Source of the DNA: an uncultured Oscillatoriales cyanobacterium
Lineage (GTDB): Bacteria; Cyanobacteriota; Cyanobacteriia; Cyanobacteriales; Microcoleaceae
Direction of reading: 5' to 3'
Assembly (NCBI GenBank): GCA_903893625.1
Contig: CAITND010000069.1
Location: 1 to 41,012 of the forward strand
Length of the DNA stretch: 41,012 bases
Part shown: positions 1-7,514 of the stretch, piece after piece
Layout of the letters: each line of letters begins with the position of its first letter
Numbering within the stretch: the first letter of the stretch is position 1
Program-made: the position numbers and the translations under genes
The notes under the pieces: generated by a model
Database searches by the model: none
Told to the model about the DNA's origin: nothing
What the model saw: only the letters and a program-made list of their open reading frames with translations

Positions 1-19
1 ACTATTTAACATGGTTTAA

Positions 20-52
20 AAAATCAAAAAAAAGTGATCTCTTTTTGATTTT
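20..52. terminator. AT-rich inverted repeat at window start
   Basis: A perfect 11-bp inverted repeat (AAAATCAAAAA at 20-30 and TTTTTGATTTT at 42-52) encloses an 11-nt loop. It sits just beyond the stop of the GTPase remnant on the minus strand. The AT-only stem and the A/T tracts on both sides would suit a bidirectional terminator, but the stem is weak. The role is inferred from position. Confidence 0.35.
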
Positions 53-53
53 A

Positions 54-233
54 TCAAGAAAAGATCACTATTATTTTCTTTTTTACCCCCGACTTTGAAA
101 ACACCCTGGCCTTTTGAGTGGGCATATTTAACCGATCATCCCACCCATCGGGAATCATTTTATCGACTTGGTTTAAACCAATGACAAGCCGAACCGGAGT
201 TTGCTCACTTTTTCCAAACAAAGAACTCAACAT
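54..233 (-). pseudogene. Truncated GTPase remnant (59 codons)
   Basis: An open frame starts with ATG at 233, three bases after the stop of the neighbouring GTPase, and ends with TGA at 54-56. The first 40 or so residues look like the part of a P-loop GTPase around the G4 box: LVIGLNQVDKMIPDG contains N-x-x-D. The tail after about residue 43 (RVFSKSGVKKKIIVIFS) is basic and low in complexity and reads like junk after a deletion breakpoint. There is no P-loop, so it cannot be a working GTPase. I read it as the decayed remains of a second GTPase gene once co-transcribed with the upstream one. A functional small peptide cannot be excluded. Confidence 0.5.
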
Positions 234-236
234 AAT

Positions 237-890
237 TCAACCCCTTGTGAATATTTTGGTTTTCAGGTTGTCTAAGCCCCATCCGTAAACAGATGTGTGC
301 GGGATGATTTGTTCTTTCTCAAAACGGACTTTTCCACTGAGAGCGCCTTGGAAAATACGGTAAACATCTTCTATTTTTTCAGAGATTCGGTTGAGTTGCG
401 CTTCAGAAGGTTCTCCTCGCTCCAGATTAAACGGCTTTTCATCTTCATCAACACCGAGGCAATCTATCTTATTAAGAGCAACAATCAGAAAAAGATCCGC
501 TTGAAATAAGGGCAGGAACTTGGTCAAAAAAATCTCATCCCGCTTGTAAGCTCTCGTATCTGCTTGAGTTACCCACACTAAAGAATGGGTCTGAGGTATC
601 CATTCTTCATAGTGGGGCATATAGTTTTCATCATCAGTCAGACTCTCCCCAATTCCTGGCATATCAACAACTCGGACTTGCTGATAGGAAAAACCAGTGT
701 AGTGAGAGCGGTCTAAGTAGGCAATCTGAGGTTCTTTAGTGCAAGCAACAGCATTATCAGTAGCCCAGTTCAGTCCAAACAAGGAATTGAGCGTGCTGCT
801 TTTACCAACACCCGTCTTGCCAAAAAATAAAACGGTCAGTTCATCGGGTTTAATCAAGGCTACACCTTCGTTTACTTGTATAGCTATCAA
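237..890 (-). CDS. Small P-loop GTPase (Era/HSR1-like)
   Basis: This 217-residue soluble protein carries the full set of GTPase signatures: G1 P-loop GKTGVGKSS at about residues 24-32, G3 DMPG at 76-79 and G4 NKID at 140-143, with a possible G5 near SVYGWG close to the C-terminus. There is no membrane segment. The start is a TTG at 890 (no ATG precedes the P-loop) and no good ribosome binding site is visible, so the start is uncertain. It is transcribed divergently from the STAND ATPase at 1032, sharing a 141-bp spacer with four GTAC motifs. A truncated GTPase remnant follows three bases after its stop. Families of this kind act as nucleotide-dependent switches; the partner is unknown. A role in conflict or stress response with the STAND gene is inference from the neighbourhood only. 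Confidence 0.8.
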   Translation of the reverse strand: MIAIQVNEGVALIKPDELTVLFFGKTGVGKSSTLNSLFGLNWATDNAVACTKEPQIAYLDRSHYTGFSYQQVRVVDMPGIGESLTDDENYMPHYEEWIPQTHSLVWVTQADTRAYKRDEIFLTKFLPLFQADLFLIVALNKIDCLGVDEDEKPFNLERGEPSEAQLNRISEKIEDVYRIFQGALSGKVRFEKEQIIPHTSVYGWGLDNLKTKIFTRG

Positions 891-930
891 AAATATACTG
901 TTGATCTGCGGATGATGTAAAGAATTAAAA

Positions 931-983
931 GTACGGACTTTTGTACGATTACTAACTGATCTACAAAACGTACAAAATGTACG
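931..983. promoter_or_regulatory. Four-GTAC operator-like cluster
   Basis: The spacer between the divergent GTPase and STAND genes holds four GTAC cores at 931, 943, 970 and 979. Two of them form the near-perfect dyad CGTACAAAATGTACG (969-983), and the other two form a looser dyad (GTACGGACTTTTGTAC, 931-946). Repeated dyads between divergent promoters are what a dimeric repressor or activator site looks like. The STAND protein itself has an N-terminal HTH, so autoregulation is possible but unproven. Confidence 0.5.
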
Positions 984-1031
984 AAAAATCCTCTACAATG
1001 TGGGGCATCAACACGATCCCTTCCTTTACCT

Positions 1032-2432
1032 ATGGATATTGACAAAATGTTAAAACTGGCTGATGAGCTAGTTTTTGCTAAGAGCGGAATGCACCTAGAC
1101 CATTTACAAGAGGCTATTCTTAAGGGAAGTCTACAAGATCAAACGTACTCCGAAATTGCCGAACAGCTACATTTAAGTAAAAGTCATGTGAGAAACACTG
1201 GCTCAGAGCTTTGGAAGACGTTATCAGAAGAATTAAAAAAACATATTACTAAAACAAGTTTTAGATCGATATTGGAACGCGCTAGAATTTCCCAAGAGAC
1301 AAATAATATTTCATTTGTTGGTGAAACAGTTACAGTTCAAGAAAGCCTAACCGTTAATAATCTCAATATCTGTCCAATAACCTCAACCTCACAAACCACA
1401 TCACCAAATAATCAATCAACTTCTCAACATTCCTCCATAGATTTAACTGAAGCCCCAACTCCCAATAACTTCTACAACCGTACTTCAGAACTCTTCACCC
1501 TTCAACAATGGATTTTAGAACAAAATACCCGCTTGATTACTATCTACGGTTTAAGTGGAATTGGTAAAAGCGCACTCACTCTTAAACTCATCGAAGCCAT
1601 TCAAACAAAGTTTGATTATATTATCTGGAAAAGTCTCGAAAATCAGCCTACCCTTTCTACGCTACAAACTGAACTCAAACAATTCTTTTCTCAATCTCAA
1701 CAAACCCCCTTATCTACAGTTATTGATTATTTTCGTAACTCTCGCTGTTTAGTTATTCTCGATGATCTACAGGATATTTTAAAAAGGGGTGAATTAGCAG
1801 GTCACTACTTACCTGAATATGAAGATTATAGTAAATTTTTTAAACAAATTGTCACATCGAATCATCAAAGTTGTTTAATTCTTCTGAGTTGGACAAAACC
1901 CATAGAAATCGCCAATTTAGAAGCAGAAAATAGATCCACACAAACCTTAAACCTCAAAGGATTAGGAGAAGAAGCAACAGAAATATTCAGGGAAAAAGGA
2001 TTAATTGATCAGGAAAACTGGTTAGAATTAATTACAATGTATCAAGGTCATCCGTCCTGGTTAAAGATTATCGCTTCAACAATTATTGAACTTTTTAATG
2101 GTAGTGTTTTTCTATTTTTAGCCGAGCAAAATGATATTTATTTGGGGGATTTAGAACCTGGTTTAAAATCTCACTTAGAGCGTTTATCGGAATCAGAAAA
2201 AACGGTAATTAATTGGTTAGCGAATGAAGATCAACCCGTCAATATTGCTCAAAAACCTGCTAATCTGGAATTATCAAAACCTGAACTTTTGCAAGCAATA
2301 CAATCCTTAATTCGACGGAATTTAATCGAAAAAGTTGAGGAAGGAGGGCGATCGCTATTTCTATTAAATCCAGTATTCAAAGCATATATTCAGTTTCATA
2401 TCAAGGCAACTTTTCAAAACCAGCTTGAATAA
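1032..2432 (+). CDS. HTH + NB-ARC (STAND) ATPase
   Basis: A 466-residue signalling ATPase. Residues about 1-85 form a helical HTH-like domain (YSEIAEQLHLSKSHVRN at 39-55) of the type seen at the N-terminus of cyanobacterial vWA-MoxR-associated and NB-ARC proteins. After a Ser/Thr/Asn-rich linker comes the NTPase: P-loop GLSGIGKSA (173-181), Walker B LVILDD (240-245) and a sensor strand LILLSW (282-287), then a helical arm and a winged-helix-like C-terminus. Full-length relatives usually continue into WD40 or TPR sensor repeats; this one stops after the winged helix, so it is a short or truncated version. STAND proteins switch between ADP-closed and ATP-oligomeric states in stress or anti-phage signalling. 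There is no adjoining effector gene, unless the divergent GTPase serves. Confidence 0.8.
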   Translation: MDIDKMLKLADELVFAKSGMHLDHLQEAILKGSLQDQTYSEIAEQLHLSKSHVRNTGSELWKTLSEELKKHITKTSFRSILERARISQETNNISFVGETVTVQESLTVNNLNICPITSTSQTTSPNNQSTSQHSSIDLTEAPTPNNFYNRTSELFTLQQWILEQNTRLITIYGLSGIGKSALTLKLIEAIQTKFDYIIWKSLENQPTLSTLQTELKQFFSQSQQTPLSTVIDYFRNSRCLVILDDLQDILKRGELAGHYLPEYEDYSKFFKQIVTSNHQSCLILLSWTKPIEIANLEAENRSTQTLNLKGLGEEATEIFREKGLIDQENWLELITMYQGHPSWLKIIASTIIELFNGSVFLFLAEQNDIYLGDLEPGLKSHLERLSESEKTVINWLANEDQPVNIAQKPANLELSKPELLQAIQSLIRRNLIEKVEEGGRSLFLLNPVFKAYIQFHIKATFQNQLE

Positions 2433-2463
2433 AATGGTTGTCAAAACTTAAAAAAGAAATTAC

Positions 2464-2679
2464 TCATTCAACAGAACCGTAAATATAATTATCTAGTTTT
2501 TCAGACGCATCAGAAACCCCGCAGTTTACCGGGTTCATCCCCATCTCAAAAATTGGATCTGTCTGATTAGTTACGATCACAAAGATAATATTATTTTCCT
2601 TACGAATTTCTACCTCTTCAACTCCCTTGAGAAAATCCTTGGGAATAACTACACCTTGTTCTGTTACTTTAACTTTCAT
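2464..2679 (-). CDS. Antitoxin-like small protein (AbrB-type N-terminus)
   Basis: A 71-residue protein beginning MKVKVTEQGVVIPKDFL, which resembles the swapped-hairpin DNA-binding start of AbrB/MazE-type antitoxins. An acidic middle follows, with a C-terminus (ASEKLDNYIYG) that could wrap a toxin. Similar small proteins in cyanobacteria commonly precede a PIN-domain toxin. Here the next sequence downstream on the minus strand is the 3' end of the convergent STAND gene, and no toxin frame is present on either side. It therefore appears to be an orphan antitoxin or a solitary regulator. The family assignment is moderate, the orphan status is clear. Confidence 0.55.
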   Translation of the reverse strand: MKVKVTEQGVVIPKDFLKGVEEVEIRKENNIIFVIVTNQTDPIFEMGMNPVNCGVSDASEKLDNYIYGSVE

Positions 2680-2764
2680 CAGCTTTACTCAATTTAGTTA
2701 CTTTCAGTATATCCTAACTTGTACCAAAGTGCAGCGCCAACTCACGGCGATTGAACAAATCTAA

Positions 2765-2830
2765 ACTGAACTCAAACAATTTTTTTCACGATCGCAACCC
2801 ACCCGCTATATTAAACAGAACCTAAGTTAA
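2765..2830 (+). pseudogene. Relic of a STAND gene with internal deletion
   Basis: An in-frame stretch reads TELKQFFSRSQPT and continues as RYIKQNLS then stop. The first part matches TELKQFFSQSQQTP of the intact STAND protein (residues 213-226). The second part matches the end of the other relic at 4068-4127 (YIKQKLS stop). The simplest reading is that most of a paralogous STAND gene was deleted, fusing a piece of its NTPase domain to its last codons. It has no start codon and is not functional. Confidence 0.55.
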
Positions 2831-2864
2831 ACTGAAAATAACAATAACCATGAAATAAAAAATC

Positions 2865-3437
2865 ATGATTGCTAATGCTGAGTTACCCGATCTCACGCCC
2901 CAAGAATATCTGGAATGGGAAACCGATCAAACCCTTAAATATGAATATGTTAATGGCGAAGTCCTCGCTATGGCGGGCGGTACTATTCCTCACAATGATA
3001 TTGCAGTCAACCTAACAACTGTATTAAAAAATCATCTGCGGGGTAAAGGGTGTAAAGTGTCTTTAGCTGATGCAAAAGTTGCGGTGTCAGAAACAGGGCC
3101 TTTTTATTATCCTGATGTCATGGTAACTTGTGACAGCCGCGATCGCACAGCGATTCAATTTATTCAATATCCTTGTTTAATTGTAGAAGTTCTTTTTCCT
3201 AGTACAGAAGGATATGATCGAGGGACTAAATTTACCTATTACCGACGCATTTCTACTCTCAAAGAATATTTATTAATTAATAGTCAATATATCAATGTTG
3301 ACTGCTTCCGTTTGAATGAAAAAGGGTTTTGGGAATTACACCCCTACAGCGAAACTGATCATATAGAGCTTACCAGTATTAATTTTGAATTTCCCCTTTC
3401 CCTGCTTTATGAAGATGTTGTTTTCCCAAACCAATAA
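2865..3437 (+). CDS. Uma2 family endonuclease-like protein
   Basis: A 190-residue protein of the Uma2 (DUF820) family, which has the PD-(D/E)xK nuclease fold and is greatly expanded in cyanobacteria. Expected motifs are present: YEYVNGE (26-32) with the conserved Glu, YYPDV with Asp84, VEVLFPST with Glu108, then DRGTKFTYY with Lys122 and the LKEYLLI strand. One deviation is VLFPST in place of the common VLSPST. It is the first of three same-strand Uma2 genes but is clearly diverged from the other two. The biological role of the family is unsettled; nuclease activity is predicted from the fold. Confidence 0.85.
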   Translation: MIANAELPDLTPQEYLEWETDQTLKYEYVNGEVLAMAGGTIPHNDIAVNLTTVLKNHLRGKGCKVSLADAKVAVSETGPFYYPDVMVTCDSRDRTAIQFIQYPCLIVEVLFPSTEGYDRGTKFTYYRRISTLKEYLLINSQYINVDCFRLNEKGFWELHPYSETDHIELTSINFEFPLSLLYEDVVFPNQ

Positions 3438-3494
3438 ATCTCTACTATAATTTTAATAGAATGTTTATCAAAGATAATTACGAGGAATAAAAAA

Positions 3495-4052
3495 ATGCGA
3501 TCGCCTTTACTCCTATTTACCGTTGAAGATTATTTAAACGCCGAAGCCAACAGTCAAACTCGCCATGAATATGTCGGTGGTTATGTATTTGCGATGGCGG
3601 GTGCGAGTGAGGAACATAATATTATTGCAGGAAATATTTATGCCTTATTGCGTCCCCATCTGCGGGGAAGTTCTTGTCGGGTGTTTGTGTCGGATATGAA
3701 AGTTAAAGTTCAAGATGATATTTTTTATTATCCTGACTTACTGGTAACTTGTAACCCCCAAGATAATCATAGATATTTCAAAACTCAACCTAATTTAATT
3801 ATTGAAGTTCTCTCAGAAAGCACAGAAACCACCGATAGACGAGAAAAATTAATGAACTATCAAACCTTAGAAGGTTTAAAAGAATATGTTCTAATTTCTC
3901 AAGACCAAATCCAAGTCGAAGTTTATCGTCAAGATACTGAAGGAAATTGGACAGTCCAAATCTTAGGACAAAAAGACAATTTAATCTTAGAATCTGTTGG
4001 GTTAACACTAACAATGGCGCAAGTTTATGAAGATGTATTTAACATTAGTTAG
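3495..4052 (+). CDS. Uma2 family endonuclease-like protein, tandem copy A
   Basis: A 185-residue Uma2 protein: HEYVGGYVFAMAG near the N-terminus, YYPDLLV with Asp81, LIIEVLSEST with Glu104, DRREKL with Lys118, and LKEYVLIS. The start codon lies inside a GCGATCGC palindrome (ATGCGATCGCC), preceded by the Shine-Dalgarno-like ACGAGGA. The next gene begins 667 bp further on and is nearly identical over its whole length, including the leader and start. This is a recent tandem duplication. A STAND-gene relic lies between the two copies. Confidence 0.87.
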   Translation: MRSPLLLFTVEDYLNAEANSQTRHEYVGGYVFAMAGASEEHNIIAGNIYALLRPHLRGSSCRVFVSDMKVKVQDDIFYYPDLLVTCNPQDNHRYFKTQPNLIIEVLSESTETTDRREKLMNYQTLEGLKEYVLISQDQIQVEVYRQDTEGNWTVQILGQKDNLILESVGLTLTMAQVYEDVFNIS

Positions 4053-4067
4053 CAATATGGATTAAGG

Positions 4068-4127
4068 CGATCGCTATTTCTATTAAATCGAATTTTCCAA
4101 CACTATATTAAACAGAAGCTAAGTTAA
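4068..4127 (+). pseudogene. Relic of a STAND gene C-terminus
   Basis: Between the twin Uma2 genes, a frame beginning at a GCGATCGC site reads RSLFLLNRIFQHYIKQKLS and stops with TAA at 4125. It aligns with the end of the intact STAND protein (RSLFLLNPVFKAYIQFHIK), and the underlying DNA shares GCGATCGCTATTTCTATTAAA with 2348 onwards. No upstream part survives in frame. It is therefore a decayed 3' end of a paralogous NB-ARC gene rather than an expressed gene. Confidence 0.6.
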
Positions 4128-4161
4128 AATGTTGATAAAAAATAATTACGAGGAATAAAAA

Positions 4162-4725
4162 ATGCGATCGCCTTTACCCTTATTTACCGTTGAAGACTAT
4201 CTAAACGCCGAAGCCAACAGTCCGACTCGCCATGAATATGTCGGTGGTTATGTATTTGCGATGGCGGGTGCGAGTGAGGAACATAATATTATTGTTGTTA
4301 ATATTAGTTCCTTGTTACGTCCTCATCTGCGGGGAAGTTCTTGTCGGGTGTTTGTGTCGGATATGAAAGTTAAAGTTCAAGACGATATTTTTTATTATCC
4401 TGACTTACTGGTAACTTGTAACCCCCAAGATAATCATAGATATTTCAAAACCCAACCCAATTTAATTATTGAAGTTCTCTCAGAAACGACAGAAACCACC
4501 GATAGACGCGAAAAATTAATCAACTATCAAACCTTAGAAAGTTTAAAAGAATATGTTTTAGTTTCTCAAGCGCAAATGCAAGTCGAAGTTTATCGTCAAG
4601 ATTCTCAAGACAATTGGACAGTCCAAATCTTAGGACAACAAGACAATTTAAACTTAGAATCTGTGGGGTTAACGTTGACAATGGCACAAATTTATGAAGA
4701 TGTATTTAACAATCAAAAACAATAA
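4162..4725 (+). CDS. Uma2 family endonuclease-like protein, tandem copy B
   Basis: A 187-residue near-twin of the preceding Uma2 gene, differing by scattered substitutions (for example EHNIIVVNISSL against EHNIIAGNIYAL) and a short C-terminal extension NNQKQ. The predicted catalytic residues Asp (YYPDLLV), Glu (LIIEVLSETT) and Lys (DRREKL) are kept, so both copies may be active. The leader AATTACGAGGAATAAAAA and the start inside GCGATCGC are repeated from copy A. That places the duplication breakpoint upstream of the ribosome binding site. Confidence 0.87.
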   Translation: MRSPLPLFTVEDYLNAEANSPTRHEYVGGYVFAMAGASEEHNIIVVNISSLLRPHLRGSSCRVFVSDMKVKVQDDIFYYPDLLVTCNPQDNHRYFKTQPNLIIEVLSETTETTDRREKLINYQTLESLKEYVLVSQAQMQVEVYRQDSQDNWTVQILGQQDNLNLESVGLTLTMAQIYEDVFNNQKQ

Positions 4726-4753
4726 TCTTAGCGTGTCATAATTAGGATTAAGT

Positions 4754-5629
4754 CTAAGAATCCGATGCTCTTGGAAGTTCGATAATAAATTCTGTTCCGA
4801 TTCCTAACGATGACTGACATTTAATTTTACCTTGATGTCGATCTTCAATAATTTGACGACTGACGGATAAGCCAATTCCAGTTCCTTGTTCTACGGGTTT
4901 TGTGACTAATAACTCCTCAAAAATTGTCTTTTGAGCATTCTCAGGGATTCCTAAACTATTATCTTGAATTGATAGAATCACAGAATCTGAAGTTAAGCTA
5001 GTTTTAATTGTGATCGTGGGTTTAAATTCAGGGTTAGAGGGTTGAGCTTTTGCTTTTTCATCTAAAGCATCAATTTCATTATTGATTAAATAAGATAAAG
5101 CTTGATTAAAATGCCCTGGATAACAGTTAATTTCAGGGATTTCTCCATAGTTTTTAAGCACCTCAATTGGAGATCGAATTTTAGTGCCTTTGAACCGACT
5201 TTTTAACATTAATAATACACTATCAATGCCATCGTGAATATTAAACAAAACTTTGTGATCGCTCTCAAATCGCGCAAAGGTTCGTAAAGCATTACTAATT
5301 TGATGTAAACGTTCTGCCCCATTTTCCATTGCGGACAACAGTTTCGGCACATCTTCAATTAAATATTCTAAATCAATAGCATCAATTTCATCGGTAATTT
5401 CATTAATAGGATCGGGATAATGTTCTTGATACAGTGCAATTAAATTTAATAAATCTTTCACATAATCTTTAATATAAGTAAGATTTCCCGCAATACACCC
5501 TAATGGATTATTAATTTCATGGACAACACTCGAAACTAAATGACTCAAGGTAGCTGTTTTTTCCTGTTGGACTAATTGCAAAATCTCCGTCGCATTCAGT
5601 TGGGTTTCAGACGGGTTTGTTGAACTCAT
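4754..5629 (-). CDS. Sensor-less histidine kinase
   Basis: A 291-residue cytoplasmic kinase core without any sensor or membrane domain. The H-box is SSVVHEINNPLG with His37. The ATPase half shows an N-box (LINNEIDALDE, about 181-191), G1 DNSLGIP (223-229, Ser in place of the usual first Gly), an unusual F-box FEELLVTKP, and G2 GTGIGLS. The dimerisation region is strikingly like that of the large PAS/GAF kinase at 27899-30181 (GNLTYIKDYVKDLLNLIALYQEHYP against GNLTYAKEYLDDLFSVIELYQKYYP), so the two are paralogues. No response regulator gene is adjacent. It may act downstream of a separate sensor protein. A heptanucleotide repeat array separates its start from chlP. Confidence 0.85.
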   Translation of the reverse strand: MSSTNPSETQLNATEILQLVQQEKTATLSHLVSSVVHEINNPLGCIAGNLTYIKDYVKDLLNLIALYQEHYPDPINEITDEIDAIDLEYLIEDVPKLLSAMENGAERLHQISNALRTFARFESDHKVLFNIHDGIDSVLLMLKSRFKGTKIRSPIEVLKNYGEIPEINCYPGHFNQALSYLINNEIDALDEKAKAQPSNPEFKPTITIKTSLTSDSVILSIQDNSLGIPENAQKTIFEELLVTKPVEQGTGIGLSVSRQIIEDRHQGKIKCQSSLGIGTEFIIELPRASDS

Positions 5630-5648
5630 ACTTAAATTTCTCCTTATA

Positions 5649-5747
5649 ATCAGTTATCAGTCAAGAAAAGAAGTTAACTCTTACACTGATAACTGATAAC
5701 TGATGACTGATAACTGATAACTGATAACTGATAACTGATGACTGATT
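5649..5747. repeat. Heptanucleotide tandem array (ACTGATA type)
   Basis: Nine contiguous heptamers, ACTGATA, ACTGATG or ACTGATT, run from 5685 to 5747. Two copies in the opposite orientation (ATCAGTT ATCAGTC) lie at 5649-5662, so a long hairpin can form. The array overlaps the stop codon of chlP (TAA on the minus strand, 5746-5748). It resembles the short tandemly repeated heptamers known from filamentous cyanobacteria. Smaller arrays of the same unit occur at 37687-37700 and 39605-39631. Confidence 0.85.
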
Positions 5748-6969
5748 ACGGTGCTAACGCACTTCCGCGTAACAAACTCCCCAGGGTTTTTGCTGTAATC
5801 TTCATCTGAATGAGAGGGTTGGCTGGAACAACAGTTTTGTACAGATAGCTATCAAAGGTTAACTTCTGCACATCTCTATCCGCACACATCTCTACAAAGG
5901 CTTCACGGGTCGCATCCGTGCGATAGAAGACTCGTTGCAGAATATCCAACACCAGATAAGTAATGCCATATTTCTTATCCCAGAGTTTGATATATTCCTT
6001 CAGATCCGCTTCTGTGGGAATGCGTTGACCGCTATTGCTCCGTTCCACAATGGTTTCCGCACACATCCGGCCAGACTTGGCGGCGAAATAGATGCCTTCT
6101 CCAGAGGACTTCGTAACTGTTCCGGCGGCATCTCCGACTAAAGCCACTCGTCCCACAACCCGACGGGGACGGGGATGTTCGGGGATGGGGTGCGCTTCGA
6201 CTTTAATAATTTTACCGCCTTCGATGCGGTGCGCTGCCCGGGCGCGAATTCCCGCTTGTAATTGTTTGATCATGGCTTGGTTGGGTTTCATTGTCCCAGT
6301 TCCCACCGCAACGTGATCATATTTAGGGAATACCCAGGCGTAGAAGTCAGGAGAAACATCGTTACCAACGTACATTTCTGCCCGATCTTCATAATAGGCC
6401 ATTTTATCTTCGGGGATACGGATGCGTTCTTGGAAGGCGATCGCATAATTATAATCCCCAGCATCCATCGCTTTAGCAATGCGGGAGTTGGCCCCATCTG
6501 CCCCGATCACCACATCCACTTCTAGGGTTTTGGGTGTACCTATCCCACCTTCGGCCGTTGCATGATCATGGTAATGGATCACATAAGGCTTGGAACTGGT
6601 TTGAGGAATTTCTAATTGATGAACAGTACCATTGATTAAAATTGCCCCTAAAGAGACGGCGCGATCGCGCATAAACCCATCGAGAATTTCCCGACGGCAC
6701 ATTCCAATATATTCGTCTTCTTTTTCAATGACAATATCAACCTCACGGTTCGAGGGAGAGATCATTTTCATTTTTCTCACCCGCCGATCAATGACATGAG
6801 CAGGTAAGTCAAACTCACTCACCATACAAAGCGGGATCGCCCCACCACAGGGTTTGACGTTATCCAGCTTGCGTTCAAACAGGTAGGTTTCAATGCCTGC
6901 TTTAACTAGCGTCTCGGCTGCGGAAGCACCCGCAGGGCCAGAACCAACAACAGCAACCCGTAGTGTCAA
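5746..6969 (-). CDS. chlP: Geranylgeranyl reductase
   Basis: ChlP is an FAD-dependent reductase that saturates three double bonds of the geranylgeranyl chain (on chlorophyllide ester or on geranylgeranyl diphosphate). It supplies the phytyl tail for chlorophyll, tocopherol and phylloquinone. At 407 residues it has the normal length. The N-terminal dinucleotide fold VAVVGSGPAGASAAE (Gly9, Gly11, Gly14) is followed by the family hallmark KPCGGAIPLCMVSEFDLP. A second FAD motif, ALVGDAAGTVTKSSGEGIYFA, lies near residues 276-296. The start is TTG at 6969, preceded by GGGAG at a good distance, and gives the conserved MTLRVAVVG. A GCGATCGC site lies in the gene. It is monocistronic with tRNA-Asn upstream. 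Confidence 0.96.
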   Translation of the reverse strand: MTLRVAVVGSGPAGASAAETLVKAGIETYLFERKLDNVKPCGGAIPLCMVSEFDLPAHVIDRRVRKMKMISPSNREVDIVIEKEDEYIGMCRREILDGFMRDRAVSLGAILINGTVHQLEIPQTSSKPYVIHYHDHATAEGGIGTPKTLEVDVVIGADGANSRIAKAMDAGDYNYAIAFQERIRIPEDKMAYYEDRAEMYVGNDVSPDFYAWVFPKYDHVAVGTGTMKPNQAMIKQLQAGIRARAAHRIEGGKIIKVEAHPIPEHPRPRRVVGRVALVGDAAGTVTKSSGEGIYFAAKSGRMCAETIVERSNSGQRIPTEADLKEYIKLWDKKYGITYLVLDILQRVFYRTDATREAFVEMCADRDVQKLTFDSYLYKTVVPANPLIQMKITAKTLGSLLRGSALAP

Positions 6970-7321
6970 CGGTCTTCTCCCAATCTATCTGGTCTTTTTA
7001 CTAATGTGTGATGGTATCACGGACGCTCCCCTCGAAACCATTTACCCCCCCTCGGTTGTGACGCTTTGCAATACACCTTAATACTTTGTAATAAAAATGT
7101 TAAAAATTATTACAAAATTGTTTTTTTTGCATCATGGGCTATATAATTATTAGCCTTATCAAATATCTTGACTAAAGAGGGATTAGTTGAGATCTGAACC
7201 GCGCTCCATCGAACTCACGCAGAACAATACCCTACATTTCTCAACAGAAATGCAGGATATAAGTTCAAAATATCAGACCAGGTTAGAATTTGATCTGATA
7301 TTCAAAGACTATTTTGTTAAA
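6970..7321. other. Spacer between chlP and tRNA-Asn with two hairpins
   Basis: This 352-bp spacer has no convincing gene. It should hold the chlP promoter; the AT-rich block at 7080-7150 is the likely place. Two hairpins lie on the tRNA side: CATTTCT-CAAC-AGAAATG (7235-7252, extendable with one mismatch) and AATATCAGA/TCTGATATT (7269-7277 and 7294-7302). The second lies just past the tRNA 3' end and may act in processing or termination, though no clean T-tract follows. Confidence 0.5.
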
Positions 7322-7393
7322 CTCCTCGGGTGGGATTCGAACCTACGACCAATCGGTTAACAGCCGACCGCTCTACCACTGAGCTACCGAGGA
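7322..7393 (-). tRNA. tRNA-Asn (GTT)
   Basis: A complete 72-nt cloverleaf reads on the minus strand. The acceptor stem is TCCTCGG with CCGAGGA and a G discriminator, the D arm is GCTC/GAGC, and the anticodon stem GTCGG/CCGAT holds loop CTGTTAA. The T arm is GTGGG-type with TTCGAAT. The anticodon GTT (7361-7359) decodes Asn. CCA is not encoded. Confidence 0.95.
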
Positions 7394-7514
7394 ACGTTGT
7401 GTCTCTCTTTTAGCCACAGTTAATTATAGTAGCGCCAGATCCTAAATTTTTGCAAGCTTTTTTGAAAAAATTTTTTTAACTTTTATTGCCAAAGCTGAAA
7501 TACCCTTGATGAAG

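Noticed and set aside
1032-4725. A complete known anti-phage system
   Set aside because: The STAND protein lacks recognisable sensor repeats and a clear effector, and Uma2 genes are too common in cyanobacteria to count as defence partners.
5685-5747. Tandem heptamers as a CRISPR array
   Set aside because: The repeat unit is only 7 bp with no unique spacers between copies and no cas genes nearby.
5935-6525. Open frames antisense to chlP
   Set aside because: They lie wholly within a well-supported gene, have no ribosome binding site and read as Ser/Pro/Arg-rich nonsense.
7401-7514. Second small RNA next to tRNA-Asn
   Set aside because: The stretch is A/T-rich without a stable fold or promoter pair.
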